Positions 20,641-29,444 of a stretch of 64,000 nt of DNA are shown in pieces (positions within the stretch are counted from its first letter, which is position 1; every line of letters starts with the position of its first letter). The stretch comes from Halomonas beimenensis (GTDB lineage: Bacteria; Pseudomonadota; Gammaproteobacteria; Pseudomonadales; Halomonadaceae). The translations under genes and the position numbers were made by a program. The notes beneath the pieces are model-generated. The model searched no databases and was not told the origin of the DNA. It saw only the letters and a program-made list of their open reading frames with translations. The stretch lies in contig NZ_CP021435.1 of assembly GCF_002549795.1 (NCBI RefSeq), forward strand, positions 1 through 64,000, in the 5' to 3' direction.

Positions 20641-21938
20641 TGGCCGCCCACCCCTGGGTTCGTCGCGGCTATTCGGCCGCCCTGCTGGCGCTGTCGCCCC
20701 TGGTCTGGCGGCGGGTCTGGCGCGAGCGGCTGCCCCATCGGCCCCGGGGCGAGCGCCTGGGCCGCGTCCCTGCCTCCGGCCCGGATGCGCGGACCCTCTG
20801 GCTGCACTGTGCCTCGGTGGGCGAGGTCCAGGCCGCCCGACCGCTGATCGAGGCCCTGGCCCGTCGCCATCCCGACCATCGCCTGGTCGTCACCACCATG
20901 ACCGCCACCGGCGCCGAACGGGTGCAGGCGCTGGCCGAGACGCTGCGTGGCCGGCCGGCTCACGGCGAAGTGAGCCATCACTTCGTCCCCCTGGACTTCC
21001 CCGGCGCCGCCCGACGCTTCGTCGACCGCCTGCGGCCACAACTCGCGATCTTCTTCGAGACCGAGTTGTGGCCCAACCTGCTGGCTGCCTGCGACGCGCG
21101 GGGGGTACCGGTGGCGGTGGTCAACGGTCGGCTTTCGCCCCGAGCCTTCCGCGGCTATCGGCGCCTGGGCCGGCTGATGGCCGAGGCGCTGTCCCACGTG
21201 AGCTGGCTCGGCGCCAAGTCCGAGGCCGACGCCGAGCGCTTCCGCGCGCTGGGCATGGCGACCGACGCCATCCGGATCACGGGCTCGCTGAAGTTCGATC
21301 TTGCCGATGACGACGAGGCCCGGGAAGCGAGTGTGCGCTTGCGTCGCCGGCTGGGCGAGCGCCCGGTCTGGGTGGCCGGCTCGACCCATCCCGGCGAGGA
21401 CGAGGCGGTGCTCGAGGCCCATGTCCGGCTGCGGAAGACCCGGCCCGAGGCGTTGCTCATCCTGGTGCCGCGCCATCCCCAGCGCTTCGACGCGGTGGCC
21501 GAGCTGTGCCTGCGCCGGGGACTGGCCATGGCGCGGCGCTCCGCCGGGGAGTGGCCGCAGGCCGGCACGGCGGTCTACCTGGGGGATACCATGGGCGAGC
21601 TGACCGACCTCTACGGGGCGGCGGACCTGGCCTTCGTCGGGGGCAGCCTGGTGCCGGTGGGAGGACACAACCTGCTGGAGCCGGCCGCCCTGGGGGTGCC
21701 GGTGCTGACCGGTCCCGAGCTTGCCAACTTCACCGAGGTGGCCGAGGCGCTGCGCGAGCGCGAGGCGCTGGTGGAGGTCGCCGACGCCGAGGCCCTGGCC
21801 GAGGCGCTCGCCCGGCTGCTCGACGACGGCGAGGCGCGACGCCGCCTCGGCGCCGCCGGCCGTGGCGTCGTCGAGGCCAACCGCGGCGCCCTGGCCCGCA
21901 CCCTGGCGGGCCTGGCGCGGCTTCTGCCGGCGGAGTGA
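20640..21938 (+). CDS. waaA: 3-deoxy-D-manno-octulosonic acid transferase
   Basis: GT30 enzyme that adds Kdo from CMP-Kdo to the lipid A precursor at the inner membrane. 432 residues with an N-terminal membrane anchor. WLHCASVGEVQAARPLI near 55, FFETELWPNLL near 138, VNGRLSPRAFRGY near 160, ITGSLKFDL near 213 and the C-terminal GGSLVPVGGHNLLEPAALGVPVL are all WaaA hallmarks. Next to kdkA/opsX it may be monofunctional, as in Haemophilus, but this cannot be told from sequence by eye. Tail-to-tail with rpiA. Confidence 0.97.
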   Translation: MAAHPWVRRGYSAALLALSPLVWRRVWRERLPHRPRGERLGRVPASGPDARTLWLHCASVGEVQAARPLIEALARRHPDHRLVVTTMTATGAERVQALAETLRGRPAHGEVSHHFVPLDFPGAARRFVDRLRPQLAIFFETELWPNLLAACDARGVPVAVVNGRLSPRAFRGYRRLGRLMAEALSHVSWLGAKSEADAERFRALGMATDAIRITGSLKFDLADDDEAREASVRLRRRLGERPVWVAGSTHPGEDEAVLEAHVRLRKTRPEALLILVPRHPQRFDAVAELCLRRGLAMARRSAGEWPQAGTAVYLGDTMGELTDLYGAADLAFVGGSLVPVGGHNLLEPAALGVPVLTGPELANFTEVAEALREREALVEVADAEALAEALARLLDDGEARRRLGAAGRGVVEANRGALARTLAGLARLLPAE

Positions 21939-21951
21939 GCGCTCTCTTACC

Positions 21952-22629
21952 TCACGACTCCGGCGTCAGGCGCTGCACGCCCTGGTCGGTGCCGAGCAGC
22001 AGCAGGTCGGCGCCGCGGGCGGCGAACAGGCCGTTGGTCACCACCCCGACGATGGCGTTGAGCCGGGCCTCCATGGCCACCGGGTCGTCGATCATGAACT
22101 CGTAGCAGTCGAGGATCTGGTTGCCGTTGTCGGTGACCACCCCCTGGCGGTAGACCGGATCGGCGCCCAGCTTGACGAGCTCCCGGGCCACGTAGGAGCG
22201 GGCCATGGGGATGACCTCCACCGGCAGCGGGAAGTCGCCCAGCCGCTCGACCTTCTTGGAGGCGTCGGCGATGCAGATGAAGCGCTCCGAGCAGGCGGCG
22301 ACGATCTTCTCCCGGGTCAGGGCCGCTCCGCCGCCCTTGATCATGTGGAGGTGAGCGTTCACTTCGTCGGCGCCGTCGACGTAGACGGGCATGGTGCCCA
22401 CCTCGTTGAGATCGAAGAGGTCGATCCCGTGGCCCTTCAGGCGTTCGGCGCTGGCCTCGGAGCTGGCCACGGCGCCGCGGAAGTCGCCGCGCAGGGCGGC
22501 CAGTCGGTCGATGAAGCGGTCGGCGGTGGAGCCGGTGCCCACGCCGATGACGATGTCGCGTCCGAGGAGGGGGCGGATCTCGTCGATGGCGGCCGCCGCC
22601 ACGGCGTCCTTGAGTTCGTCCTGGGTCAT
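21952..22629 (-). CDS. rpiA: Ribose-5-phosphate isomerase A
   Basis: Interconverts ribulose 5-phosphate and ribose 5-phosphate in the pentose phosphate pathway. 225 residues from the ATG at 22629; upstream codons to 22683 are not conserved. [16 protein letters not shown] near 28, [43 protein letters not shown] (Asp and Lys catalytic residues) are diagnostic. Divergent from ilvA across a 303-nt gap that holds a palindromic element. Confidence 0.97.
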   Translation of the reverse strand: MTQDELKDAVAAAAIDEIRPLLGRDIVIGVGTGSTADRFIDRLAALRGDFRGAVASSEASAERLKGHGIDLFDLNEVGTMPVYVDGADEVNAHLHMIKGGGAALTREKIVAACSERFICIADASKKVERLGDFPLPVEVIPMARSYVARELVKLGADPVYRQGVVTDNGNQILDCYEFMIDDPVAMEARLNAIVGVVTNGLFAARGADLLLLGTDQGVQRLTPES

Positions 22630-22743
22630 GTCCTGCTCGCTGTCATGGGGGAAGGATGTGAATGCCGCGCCATTATAGGCCATGCCATGGGTCCCGTGCT
22701 GGACGCCGTGGTACGGGGGATGGTACCAATACGGGTTTCCCTC

Positions 22744-22886
22744 AGAGGGTGTTTACAAACGATTGCGCTAGGCCATGCGGCGTTGAAATCAGCCTTAAAA
22801 TGCTCATTTACCTCCTCGTAAACTCCGCTTTTTCGGTTGATTTCGCCTTGCCTGGCCGTCGCTCGTGACATTTGTAAACACCCTCT
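22744..22886. repeat. 143-nt palindromic MITE-like element upstream of ilvA
   Basis: Bounded by a perfect 16-bp inverted repeat AGAGGGTGTTTACAAA (22744-22759) / TTTGTAAACACCCTCT (22871-22886). The arms remain partly complementary inward, and the apex carries a smaller hairpin (ATTTACC...CGTAAA, about 22803-22821). It holds no gene. Clean terminal inverted repeats with a folded interior fit a miniature inverted-repeat transposable element or a palindromic interspersed repeat. No clear target duplication was seen. It fills most of the ilvA 5' region (47 nt before the ATG); the rest of 22630-22932 shows nothing else. Confidence 0.75.
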
Positions 22887-22932
22887 CGGCGCCACCCATC
22901 AACCCTCTCGCCCCACCCATCGGGATATCAGG

Positions 22933-24447
22933 ATGCTCGAAGCCACCGTCAAGAAGATTCTCCAGGCCCGGGTCTACGAGGCCGCCCGGGAAACGCCGAT
23001 CTCCCCGGCTCCCTTCCTTTCCCGCCGGTTCCACAATCAGATCCTGATCAAGCGCGAGGACCTGCAGCCCGTCCATTCCTTCAAGATTCGCGGCGCCTAC
23101 AACAAGATGGCCCAGCTCAGCGAGGAGCAGAAGGCCAAGGGCGTGATCGCGGCCTCGGCGGGCAACCATGCCCAGGGGCTGGCCCTGGCGGCCAAGCAGA
23201 TGGGGGTCAAGGCGGTGATCGTGATGCCGCGGATCACCCCCGAGATCAAGGTCGCCGCGGTCCGTGCCCGGGGGGCCAAGGTGGTGCTCAAGGGCGATGC
23301 CTTCGCCGAGGCCGCCGCCCATGCCCAGGAACTGATCGAGGAGCACGGCTATACCTACATCCCGCCCTTCGACGACATCGACGTCATCGCCGGACAGGGC
23401 ACCATCGCCGTGGAGATCCTCCGCCAGCACGCCGGCCCCATCGACGCCATCTTCGTGCCGGTCGGAGGCGGCGGCCTGATCGCCGGCGTCGCGGCCTACG
23501 TCAAGTACCTGCGGCCCGAGATCAAGGTGATCGGCGTCGAATCCGAGGACAGCGCCTGCCTGAAGGCCGCCCTGGACGGCGGCGAGCGGGTGGTCCTGGA
23601 TCAGGTCGGCGTCTTCGCCGAGGGAGTGGCCGTGGCGCAGATCGGCGAGGCGCCCTTCACCTTGATGCGCGACCTGGTGGATGACGTCATCACCGTCAAC
23701 ACCGACGAGATGTGCGCCGCGGTGAAGGACATCTTCGAGGATACCCGGGCGGTGTCCGAGACCTCGGGCGCTCTGTCCCTGGCCGGCTTGAAGAAATACA
23801 TCCAGCAGACCGGCGCCCGGGACCAGACCCTGGTGTGCATCAACTCCGGCGCCAACACCAACTTCGACCGCCTGCAGCATATCGCCGAGCGCACCGAGCT
23901 CGGCGAGCAGCGCGAGGCGATCCTGGCGGTGACCATCCCCGAGAAGCCGGGCAGCTTCAAGAAGTTCTGTCGCACCATCGGCAAGCGGATGGTCACCGAG
24001 TTCAACTACCGCTACGCGGATCCCGAGCAGGCCCACATCTTCGTCGGCGTTCAGGTCAAGCCAGGCGGCGAGGACCGCCAGGCGGTCATCGACAAGCTCC
24101 GGGGGGCCGGCTACCCGGTGGAGGACCTCACCGACAACGAGCTGGCCAAGCTGCACATCCGCCACCTGGGCGGCGGCCGCCCCAAGGAGCACTTCGAGGA
24201 GGAGGTCTATCGCTTCGAGTTCCCGGAGCGTCCCGGGGCGCTGATGAACTTCCTCACCCATCTGCCCCAGGACTGGAACATCTCGCTGTTCCACTACCGC
24301 AATCACGGCGCCGCCTATGGCCGGGTGCTGGTCGGCATGCAGGTGCCCAACGGCGATCGCAGCCATGTCGAGGAATACTTCGATGACATCGGTTACCGCT
24401 ACTGGAAGGAGTCGGACAACGCCGCCTATCGCCTCTTCATGGCCTGA
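22933..24447 (+). CDS. ilvA: Threonine ammonia-lyase, biosynthetic
   Basis: PLP enzyme making 2-oxobutanoate from threonine, the first committed step to isoleucine. 504 residues from ATG 22933. PLP lysine is Lys51 in HSFKIRGAYNK; the phosphate-binding glycine loop VPVGGGGLIAG and the two C-terminal ACT-like regulatory domains (PEKPGSFKKF near 316, PERPGALMNF near 412) identify the long isoleucine-inhibited form. An ATG at 22837 lies within the palindromic element and is unlikely. The Shine-Dalgarno is weak. Confidence 0.97.
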   Translation: MLEATVKKILQARVYEAARETPISPAPFLSRRFHNQILIKREDLQPVHSFKIRGAYNKMAQLSEEQKAKGVIAASAGNHAQGLALAAKQMGVKAVIVMPRITPEIKVAAVRARGAKVVLKGDAFAEAAAHAQELIEEHGYTYIPPFDDIDVIAGQGTIAVEILRQHAGPIDAIFVPVGGGGLIAGVAAYVKYLRPEIKVIGVESEDSACLKAALDGGERVVLDQVGVFAEGVAVAQIGEAPFTLMRDLVDDVITVNTDEMCAAVKDIFEDTRAVSETSGALSLAGLKKYIQQTGARDQTLVCINSGANTNFDRLQHIAERTELGEQREAILAVTIPEKPGSFKKFCRTIGKRMVTEFNYRYADPEQAHIFVGVQVKPGGEDRQAVIDKLRGAGYPVEDLTDNELAKLHIRHLGGGRPKEHFEEEVYRFEFPERPGALMNFLTHLPQDWNISLFHYRNHGAAYGRVLVGMQVPNGDRSHVEEYFDDIGYRYWKESDNAAYRLFMA

Positions 24448-24632
24448 CCCCGGAGTGAGCGGTCGCTGACGCGGCAGGCCGGGCGCGGCCTGGGCGAGAT
24501 TTGTCGTTCGCCGGGTATGAGTATTGTCATGCGAGGGGGCTTCCGATAGGCTATCGCGTCGTGAGGCGACGCGGCCGTCGCCTCCCCATCACCGACGTTT
24601 CGCGTGATTCAAGCCGAAGGGAGTCGATAACA

Positions 24633-24728
24633 ATGAAGCGCAAGCCCGACCTGGTCATGACCCTGGTGCTGATCTTCGGTATCGGCGTCGTGGCGACCGG
24701 CTATGCCCAGGCGTTGGCGGGCCACTGA
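24633..24728 (+). CDS. 31-residue single-pass membrane peptide
   Basis: A very short gene with a strong Shine-Dalgarno (GAAGGGAG at about 24616-24623) and suitable spacing. The product starts MKRKPDLVMTLVLIFGIGVV: a basic N-terminus followed by one hydrophobic helix (about residues 8-29), inside-positive orientation. I do not recognise a characterised function; small proteins of this shape are often stress or cytochrome-associated. It has its own gap upstream (185 nt after ilvA) and a hairpin terminator downstream, suggesting an independent unit. The open frame extends upstream to 24501 but without a ribosome site. Confidence 0.65.
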   Translation: MKRKPDLVMTLVLIFGIGVVATGYAQALAGH

Positions 24729-24751
24729 GCCCTCCTGGCGGGGCCGATTCT

Positions 24752-24788
24752 CGAAAGGCGGTCGATGCATGGCATCGGCCGCCTTTCG
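24752..24788. terminator. Hairpin between the small membrane peptide gene and fau
   Basis: CGAAAGGCGGTCGATGC (24752-24768) pairs with GCATCGGCCGCCTTTCG (24772-24788), 17 bp with one G-T pair and a 3-nt loop. It sits between convergent genes and can serve both, though the U-tracts are short. Confidence 0.7.
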
Positions 24789-24839
24789 CGTTTCCGGCGG
24801 CCTGGCGCGGCATCTGGGCGATCGGGTAAAACGGAGTGC

Positions 24840-25472
24840 CTAGGGGCGGATCACCCGCTGGTCGCTGACGATGGCGTCCAGGGGCACGTCCCAGGGGGCG
24901 ACCGGGAGGCGCTCGACCCGCTGACAGTCGTGTGCCAGCCCGATCAGTCGCGGCCGGGGCCCCGCGCGTCGGGTGAAGGCCAGGGTGCGGTCATAGAAGC
25001 CGCCGCCCATCCCGATGCGCTGACCATGATCGTCGAAGCCCACCAGCGGCAGGAGGATCAGATCCAGGGCCCAGGGGGCGCGGCGCCGGGCGCGATGCGC
25101 GCCATGGCGGGTGCAGGGCTCGGGAATGCCGAAACGGTTGGTCACCATGGGGGTGCCGGGATGGTAGTGCACGAACCACAGGGCGTTGTGGGACAGCGGG
25201 CGCAGTACCGGCAGGTAGAGGCGCGCCTGGCGCTGGTGCAGCCAGGGCATCAGCGGTCGCGGGTCGATCTCGCCGTCATTGGGGAGATAGAGCGCGACCC
25301 GATGGGCCCGGCGGACCTCGGGGAGCTGACGCAGGTGGCGACACAGCCGCAGGGCGGCATCGCGTTGCTGTTGGGCGCTCAGGTGCCGGCGACGACGTCG
25401 AAGCTCGCGACGCAGGGCGCGTCGGGCGTCGTCCCGGGAGGCGTAGGCGGCGGTATCCTGCATGTGAGTCAT
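24840..25472 (-). CDS. fau: 5-formyltetrahydrofolate cyclo-ligase
   Basis: ATP-dependent conversion of 5-formyl-THF to 5,10-methenyl-THF (YgfA/MTHFS family). 210 residues; ALYLPNDGEIDPRPL, the LDLILLPLVGFDDHGQRIGMGGGFYDR motif and the C-terminal LIGLAHDCQRVERLPVAPWDVPLDAIVSD region (given in parts) are typical. The N-terminal third is unusually rich in arginine. Follows 6S RNA on the same strand with only 9 nt between, the same zapA-ssrS-fau order as in E. coli, so it is probably cotranscribed with 6S RNA. Start could be the first or the fourth codon (both ATG). Confidence 0.95.
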   Translation of the reverse strand: MTHMQDTAAYASRDDARRALRRELRRRRRHLSAQQQRDAALRLCRHLRQLPEVRRAHRVALYLPNDGEIDPRPLMPWLHQRQARLYLPVLRPLSHNALWFVHYHPGTPMVTNRFGIPEPCTRHGAHRARRRAPWALDLILLPLVGFDDHGQRIGMGGGFYDRTLAFTRRAGPRPRLIGLAHDCQRVERLPVAPWDVPLDAIVSDQRVIRP

Positions 25473-25481
25473 GTCGGATGG

Positions 25482-25664
25482 AGTTCCCCAGAGTGCCGCT
25501 GTCGTTCTGGCCCTTGAACCCTGTGGTTCAAGGTGGGTGGCCGCAGCCGAACCGTCAGGCTTTCCGACGCACGGACATGCACACGGGTCCGGCTAGCTGT
25601 TGGCCCCCTGGGTACTGCGCATAGGCTCGAGGGACGATAACGACTGGCGAACACCCCAGGGAAC
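25482..25664 (-). ncRNA. ssrS: 6S RNA
   Basis: 6S RNA mimics an open promoter and sequesters sigma-70 RNA polymerase in stationary phase. On the minus strand the 3' part contains ACCTTGAACC...GGGTTCAAGG, nearly identical to the E. coli 6S segment, and the two ends (GTTCCCTGGGGTG... and ...CACTCTGGGGAAC) form the closing stem around the open bubble. Length about 183 nt matches the family. Position between zapA and fau is the conserved 6S locus. Ends are estimated to within a few nt. Confidence 0.93.
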
Positions 25665-25670
25665 GTCTCC

Positions 25671-25676
25671 ATCGTA
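25671..25676 (-). promoter_or_regulatory. -10 element of the 6S RNA gene
   Basis: Minus-strand TACGAT at 25676-25671, seven nt before the estimated 5' end of 6S RNA. A plausible -35 TTTGGC lies 17 nt upstream, within the gap after zapA. Confidence 0.6.
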
Positions 25677-25710
25677 GCAGAGGCACGGCCGGGGCCAAAG
25701 CAAAGAATCC

Positions 25711-26010
25711 TCAGCGGCCGGTGGCGTCGCCCAGGGCGCGTTCCAGTCGCGCACTCAATTCACTGAGGCTCTGTTCCCCGGCGCGGCGTTCATCCAGGGC
25801 CTCGAGCAGCTCATGGGTGATGTTGAGCGCGGCCATGATGGCGACCTTCTCCCGATCGACCACCTTGCCCTGGGCATGGATGCCCTCCATGGCCCGATCC
25901 AGGTACCGCGCGGCCCGTTCCAGCTTGCCCTGCTCCTCCGGCGGGCAGGCGATGACGTACTGGCGCTCCAGCAGGGTGATCTCGGTGGTGGGCCGGGCGG
26001 CGTCGGTCAT
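25711..26010 (-). CDS. zapA: Cell division protein ZapA
   Basis: Small coiled-coil protein that bundles FtsZ protofilaments at the division ring. 99 residues from ATG 26010 (GGAG upstream). It shows the ZapA pattern: short N-terminal beta strands (EITLLERQYVIACPPEE), then a long helix containing VVDREKVAIMAALNITHELL. An ATG at 26079 would add a non-conserved leader. Gene order zapA-6S RNA-fau is conserved across gammaproteobacteria. Confidence 0.95.
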   Translation of the reverse strand: MTDAARPTTEITLLERQYVIACPPEEQGKLERAARYLDRAMEGIHAQGKVVDREKVAIMAALNITHELLEALDERRAGEQSLSELSARLERALGDATGR

Positions 26011-26164
26011 GGTGGACTCCGATGGGGGTATTGGCAGCACTCGGGTGCGCGCCAGGAGGGGCCGATGCGTTAACATCATGGGGAGAATACGTACGTCAAG
26101 CCACTATAAGAGAGCCGTTCGCGGGCGGTCAACGCGCCGCGCGGCTCCAGCACCGGATGGGTCC

Positions 26165-26752
26165 ATGTCACTGATCAACGAACGTCAGGATTTCGCCGAT
26201 ATCGCCGACACCTTCCTGCTGCACGGCAGCATGCAGTCCCCGGCCTTCCTCGATGGTCGCCTGTGCGCTTCCCTGGCCCTGCATGATCTCAGCGCCGAGG
26301 CCTGGCTCGAGGCGGTCTGCCTGAGCCTGGGCGTCGAGCAGCCCCGGGACGAGGTCGCCGCCGAGCGCCTGCTGGGCTGGCGCCGCCAGACGCTGGAGGC
26401 GCTGTCCGGGAGCGAGCTCAACTTCGAGCCGCTGCTCCCCGACGAGCTGTTCTCCCTCGCCGAGCGGGCCCAGGGCCTGAAGGAGTGGACCCAGGGTTTC
26501 CTCGAGGTCATCGAGGATGCCGGGGACGGGCCCCGCAAGGGCTGGTCCGAGGCCCTGCGCGAGGCCATCGACGACCTGCACGGGCTGACCGCCATCGAGA
26601 CCGATCTCGAGGACAGTCCGGAGAACGAGAACGACCTCTTCGCCCTGACCGAGCATGCCCGCATGGCGGCCATGCTGCTCTATACCGAACAGCATCCCGG
26701 CAAGCCGCAGGTGGAACAGGTGGACGACCCCAAGAACCCGCCCAGCCACTGA
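26165..26752 (+). CDS. UPF0149 family protein (YgfB-like)
   Basis: 195-residue acidic, helical protein of the YecA/YgfB family. It begins with the typical LHGSMQSPAFLDGRLCASLA and includes WTQGFLEVIEDA and a C-terminal acidic ETDLEDSPENENDLFALTEHARMAAMLL stretch (in parts). In Pseudomonas YgfB modulates expression of a PG amidase and beta-lactam tolerance; no enzymatic role is established. Starts the ygfB-pepP-ubiH-ubiI operon, divergent from zapA. Start ATG 26165; the frame is open far upstream over zapA, which is spurious. Confidence 0.93.
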   Translation: MSLINERQDFADIADTFLLHGSMQSPAFLDGRLCASLALHDLSAEAWLEAVCLSLGVEQPRDEVAAERLLGWRRQTLEALSGSELNFEPLLPDELFSLAERAQGLKEWTQGFLEVIEDAGDGPRKGWSEALREAIDDLHGLTAIETDLEDSPENENDLFALTEHARMAAMLLYTEQHPGKPQVEQVDDPKNPPSH

Positions 26753-26819
26753 GGCCTCCCTCGCCGGAGGAGGTGGCGCCGCTCCTCTTTCGGCCATTCC
26801 CCCTGCCAAGGAGGTGCCC

Positions 26820-28157
26820 ATGCCGCCCGAGACCCTGCCCCGCCCCGCCCCCATCGCCCCCGAGGAGTTCCGCGAGCGCCGTCGCCGGCTGATGGCCCGG
26901 CTGCCCGCCGATGCGGCCGTGCTGCTCCCGGGCGCCTCGCTGGTTCCCCGCTCCCGGGACAGCGAGTTCGCCTTCCGCCAGGACAGCGACTTCCATTACC
27001 TGACCGGCTTCCCCGAGCCCGATGCCCTCCTGCTCCTGCTGCCGGGACGCGAGGCCGGCGAATGCGTGCTCTTCTGCCAGGATCGGGACCCCGAGATGGA
27101 GGCCTGGACGGGGCGCCGGCTGGGCACGGAGGGCGCCGAACGTGAGCACGGTCTCGACCAGGCCTTCGCCAACGCCGAGCGTGACGCCCGGCTGACCGAG
27201 CTGCTGGATGGCCGGGATACCCTCTACCTGCCCCTGGATGCCGGGCCGGCCCTGCGCCTCGCCGAGCGGGTGCGGGCCAGCCTGGTGGCGGGGGCGCGCA
27301 AGGGGGCCCGGGCGCCGCTGTCCTTCGCCGACGTGTCGGGACCGATCCACGAGCAACGCCTGGTCAAGAGCGAGACCGAGCTGGCCCTGATGCGCCACGC
27401 CGGGGCGATTTCCGCCCGGGCCCATCGCCGGGCGATGCGCATCGCCCGCCCGGGACTCACCGAGTACCAGCTGCAGGCGGAACTCGAGCACGAGTACCGC
27501 TGGCAGGGCGGCAGCGGCCCGGCCTATGCCAGCATCGTCGCTGGCGGGGACAGTGCCCGTGTGCTGCACTACGTCGAGAACTCGGCCCCCCTGCGGGATG
27601 GCGACCTGGTGCTGATCGATGCCGGGGCCGAGTTCGATCTCTACGCCGGCGATGTCACGCGGACCTTTCCGGTGAACGGGCGCTTCGACGAGGCCCAGCG
27701 GGCGCTCTACGAGGTGGTGCTGGCCGCCCAGGAGCGCGCCATCCTGGCGGTGCGCCCCGGTGCCACCCTGGAGACGATCCACCAGGGCGTGATGCGGGAC
27801 CTGACGGCCGGCCTGCTGGAGCTGGGCCTGCTGTCCGGCGACCTGGAAGCCTGCCTCGAGGCCCACGCCTGCCGCCGCTTCTATCCCCATGCCACCTCCC
27901 ACTGGCTGGGGCTCGACGTGCATGACGTCGGGAGCTATCGCCATGACGGCGAGCCCCGCCTCCTGATCCCGGGCATGGTGCTGACCATCGAGCCGGGGCT
28001 GTACGTTCCCGAGGACGACGACCTCCCCGCCGCCTTCCGCGGGCTGGGGATCCGCATCGAGGACGACGTGGCGGTCACCCCCGAGGGTCACGAGGTCCTC
28101 AGCGCCGGGGCGCCCAAGCGGGTGGCCGAGATCGAGGCCCTGATGGTCAAGGGTTGA
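26820..28157 (+). CDS. pepP: Xaa-Pro aminopeptidase
   Basis: Manganese metallopeptidase removing N-terminal residues before proline. 445 residues from ATG 26820, which has a perfect AAGGAGGT 8 nt upstream. N-terminal aminopeptidase P domain (SEFAFRQDSDFHYLTGF), then the pita-bread catalytic domain with metal ligands in DAGAEFDLYAGDVTRTFP near 265, the His in SHWLGLDVHDVG near 365, and Glu residues in TIEPGLYV and IRIEDDV. Operon partner of ubiH/ubiI, as in E. coli. Confidence 0.97.
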   Translation: MPPETLPRPAPIAPEEFRERRRRLMARLPADAAVLLPGASLVPRSRDSEFAFRQDSDFHYLTGFPEPDALLLLLPGREAGECVLFCQDRDPEMEAWTGRRLGTEGAEREHGLDQAFANAERDARLTELLDGRDTLYLPLDAGPALRLAERVRASLVAGARKGARAPLSFADVSGPIHEQRLVKSETELALMRHAGAISARAHRRAMRIARPGLTEYQLQAELEHEYRWQGGSGPAYASIVAGGDSARVLHYVENSAPLRDGDLVLIDAGAEFDLYAGDVTRTFPVNGRFDEAQRALYEVVLAAQERAILAVRPGATLETIHQGVMRDLTAGLLELGLLSGDLEACLEAHACRRFYPHATSHWLGLDVHDVGSYRHDGEPRLLIPGMVLTIEPGLYVPEDDDLPAAFRGLGIRIEDDVAVTPEGHEVLSAGAPKRVAEIEALMVKG

Positions 28158-28220
28158 TCTGTGCAATGTCGTCCGGGCAACCCATTACGTAAATTACATT
28201 ATGATACCGAGGAGCCTTCC

Positions 28221-29444
28221 ATGAGCGACATGACCGGGGACGATGCCTCGCGTCGCGTGGATATCGCCATCATCGGTGGCGGCCTGGTGGGGGCCAGCCT
28301 GGGCTGCGCCCTGGCGCCGCTGATCCGTCGCCGGGGACTCGAGGTGGCGGTCATCGAGGCCGCGCCCTTGCCGGAGGACCTGCATGCCCCCTGGCAGCCG
28401 AGCTTCGATGCCCGGGCGAGCGCCATCGCCCAGGGATCGGTGCAGCACTTCCGCGAGCTGGGACTCTGGTCGGCCCTGGTCGAACAGGCGGCGCCCATCC
28501 GCCGTATCCATGTCAGCGAGCAGGGCCGCCTGGGCGTGACGAGGCTGCGCGCCGAGGAACTGGACAGCGAGGCCCTCGGCCAGGTGATTCCCAACGCCTG
28601 GATGGGGCGGGTGCTGCATCGTCGGCTGGCGGACCTGCCCCTGGGCTGGCACTGCCCGGCCCGGGTGGAGGAGATCGAACCCGTCCCGTCGGGCCACCGC
28701 CTGGCCCTGTCCGACGGGGCCAGGCTCGAGGCCGGGTTGACGGTGCTCGCCGACGGGGGGCGTTCCGGCCTCAAGGAGCGCCTGGGCATCGAGAGCCGGG
28801 AGCGGCCCTACGAACAGGTCGCGCTGATCGCCAGCATCGAGGCCGACCGGCCCCACGGCGGCGTGGCCTACGAGCGTTTCACCACCGCGGGCCCCATGGC
28901 GCTGTTGCCACTCCGGGGACAGGCCATGGAGCTGGTCTGGACCCACGAGGCCGGCCAGGAGCAGCAACGCCTGGCGGCGTCGGACGGCGACTTCCTGGCC
29001 CAGCTCCAGCGGGCGTTCGGGGACCGGGCCGGCCGCTTCCGGCGGGTGGGGCGGCGCCATGCCTACCCGCTCTCCCTGGTCACCGCTCGGGAAACCACAC
29101 GGCCGGGCCTGGCGGTGATGGGCAATGCGGCTCACGCCCTGCATCCGGTGGCCGGGCAGGGCTTCAACCTGGCCCTGCGGGGCGTCATGGACCTGGTCGC
29201 GGCCCTCGAGAGCGGCCTCGACCGGGGCGAGGCCCCGGGCAGCCCCGCCGTCCTGCAGGAGTTCGAGCGGCGCCGGGCCGGCGATCGTCACAACGTCATC
29301 CGCTTCAGCGACGGCCTGGTACGGCTGTTCGGCCTCGACAGCGCCCTGCTCTCCCATGCCCGGGCGGCGGGGCTGGTGGGGCTGAACCTGACGGGGCCGC
29401 TGCGTCGCACCCTGGCGCGACGCGCCATGGGAGTGGAACGATGA
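28221..29444 (+). CDS. ubiH: 2-octaprenyl-6-methoxyphenyl hydroxylase (ubiquinone biosynthesis)
   Basis: FAD-dependent monooxygenase hydroxylating the ubiquinone ring. 407 residues from ATG 28221 (GAGGAG upstream). Rossmann FAD motif DIAIIGGGLVGASLG near the N-terminus and the second FAD motif GNAAHALHPVAGQGFNLALR near 305. Between pepP and a second flavoprotein, with a 4-nt stop/start overlap (ATGA) to the latter. Assignment as UbiH rather than UbiF/I rests on order and motifs. Confidence 0.93.
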   Translation: MSDMTGDDASRRVDIAIIGGGLVGASLGCALAPLIRRRGLEVAVIEAAPLPEDLHAPWQPSFDARASAIAQGSVQHFRELGLWSALVEQAAPIRRIHVSEQGRLGVTRLRAEELDSEALGQVIPNAWMGRVLHRRLADLPLGWHCPARVEEIEPVPSGHRLALSDGARLEAGLTVLADGGRSGLKERLGIESRERPYEQVALIASIEADRPHGGVAYERFTTAGPMALLPLRGQAMELVWTHEAGQEQQRLAASDGDFLAQLQRAFGDRAGRFRRVGRRHAYPLSLVTARETTRPGLAVMGNAAHALHPVAGQGFNLALRGVMDLVAALESGLDRGEAPGSPAVLQEFERRRAGDRHNVIRFSDGLVRLFGLDSALLSHARAAGLVGLNLTGPLRRTLARRAMGVER

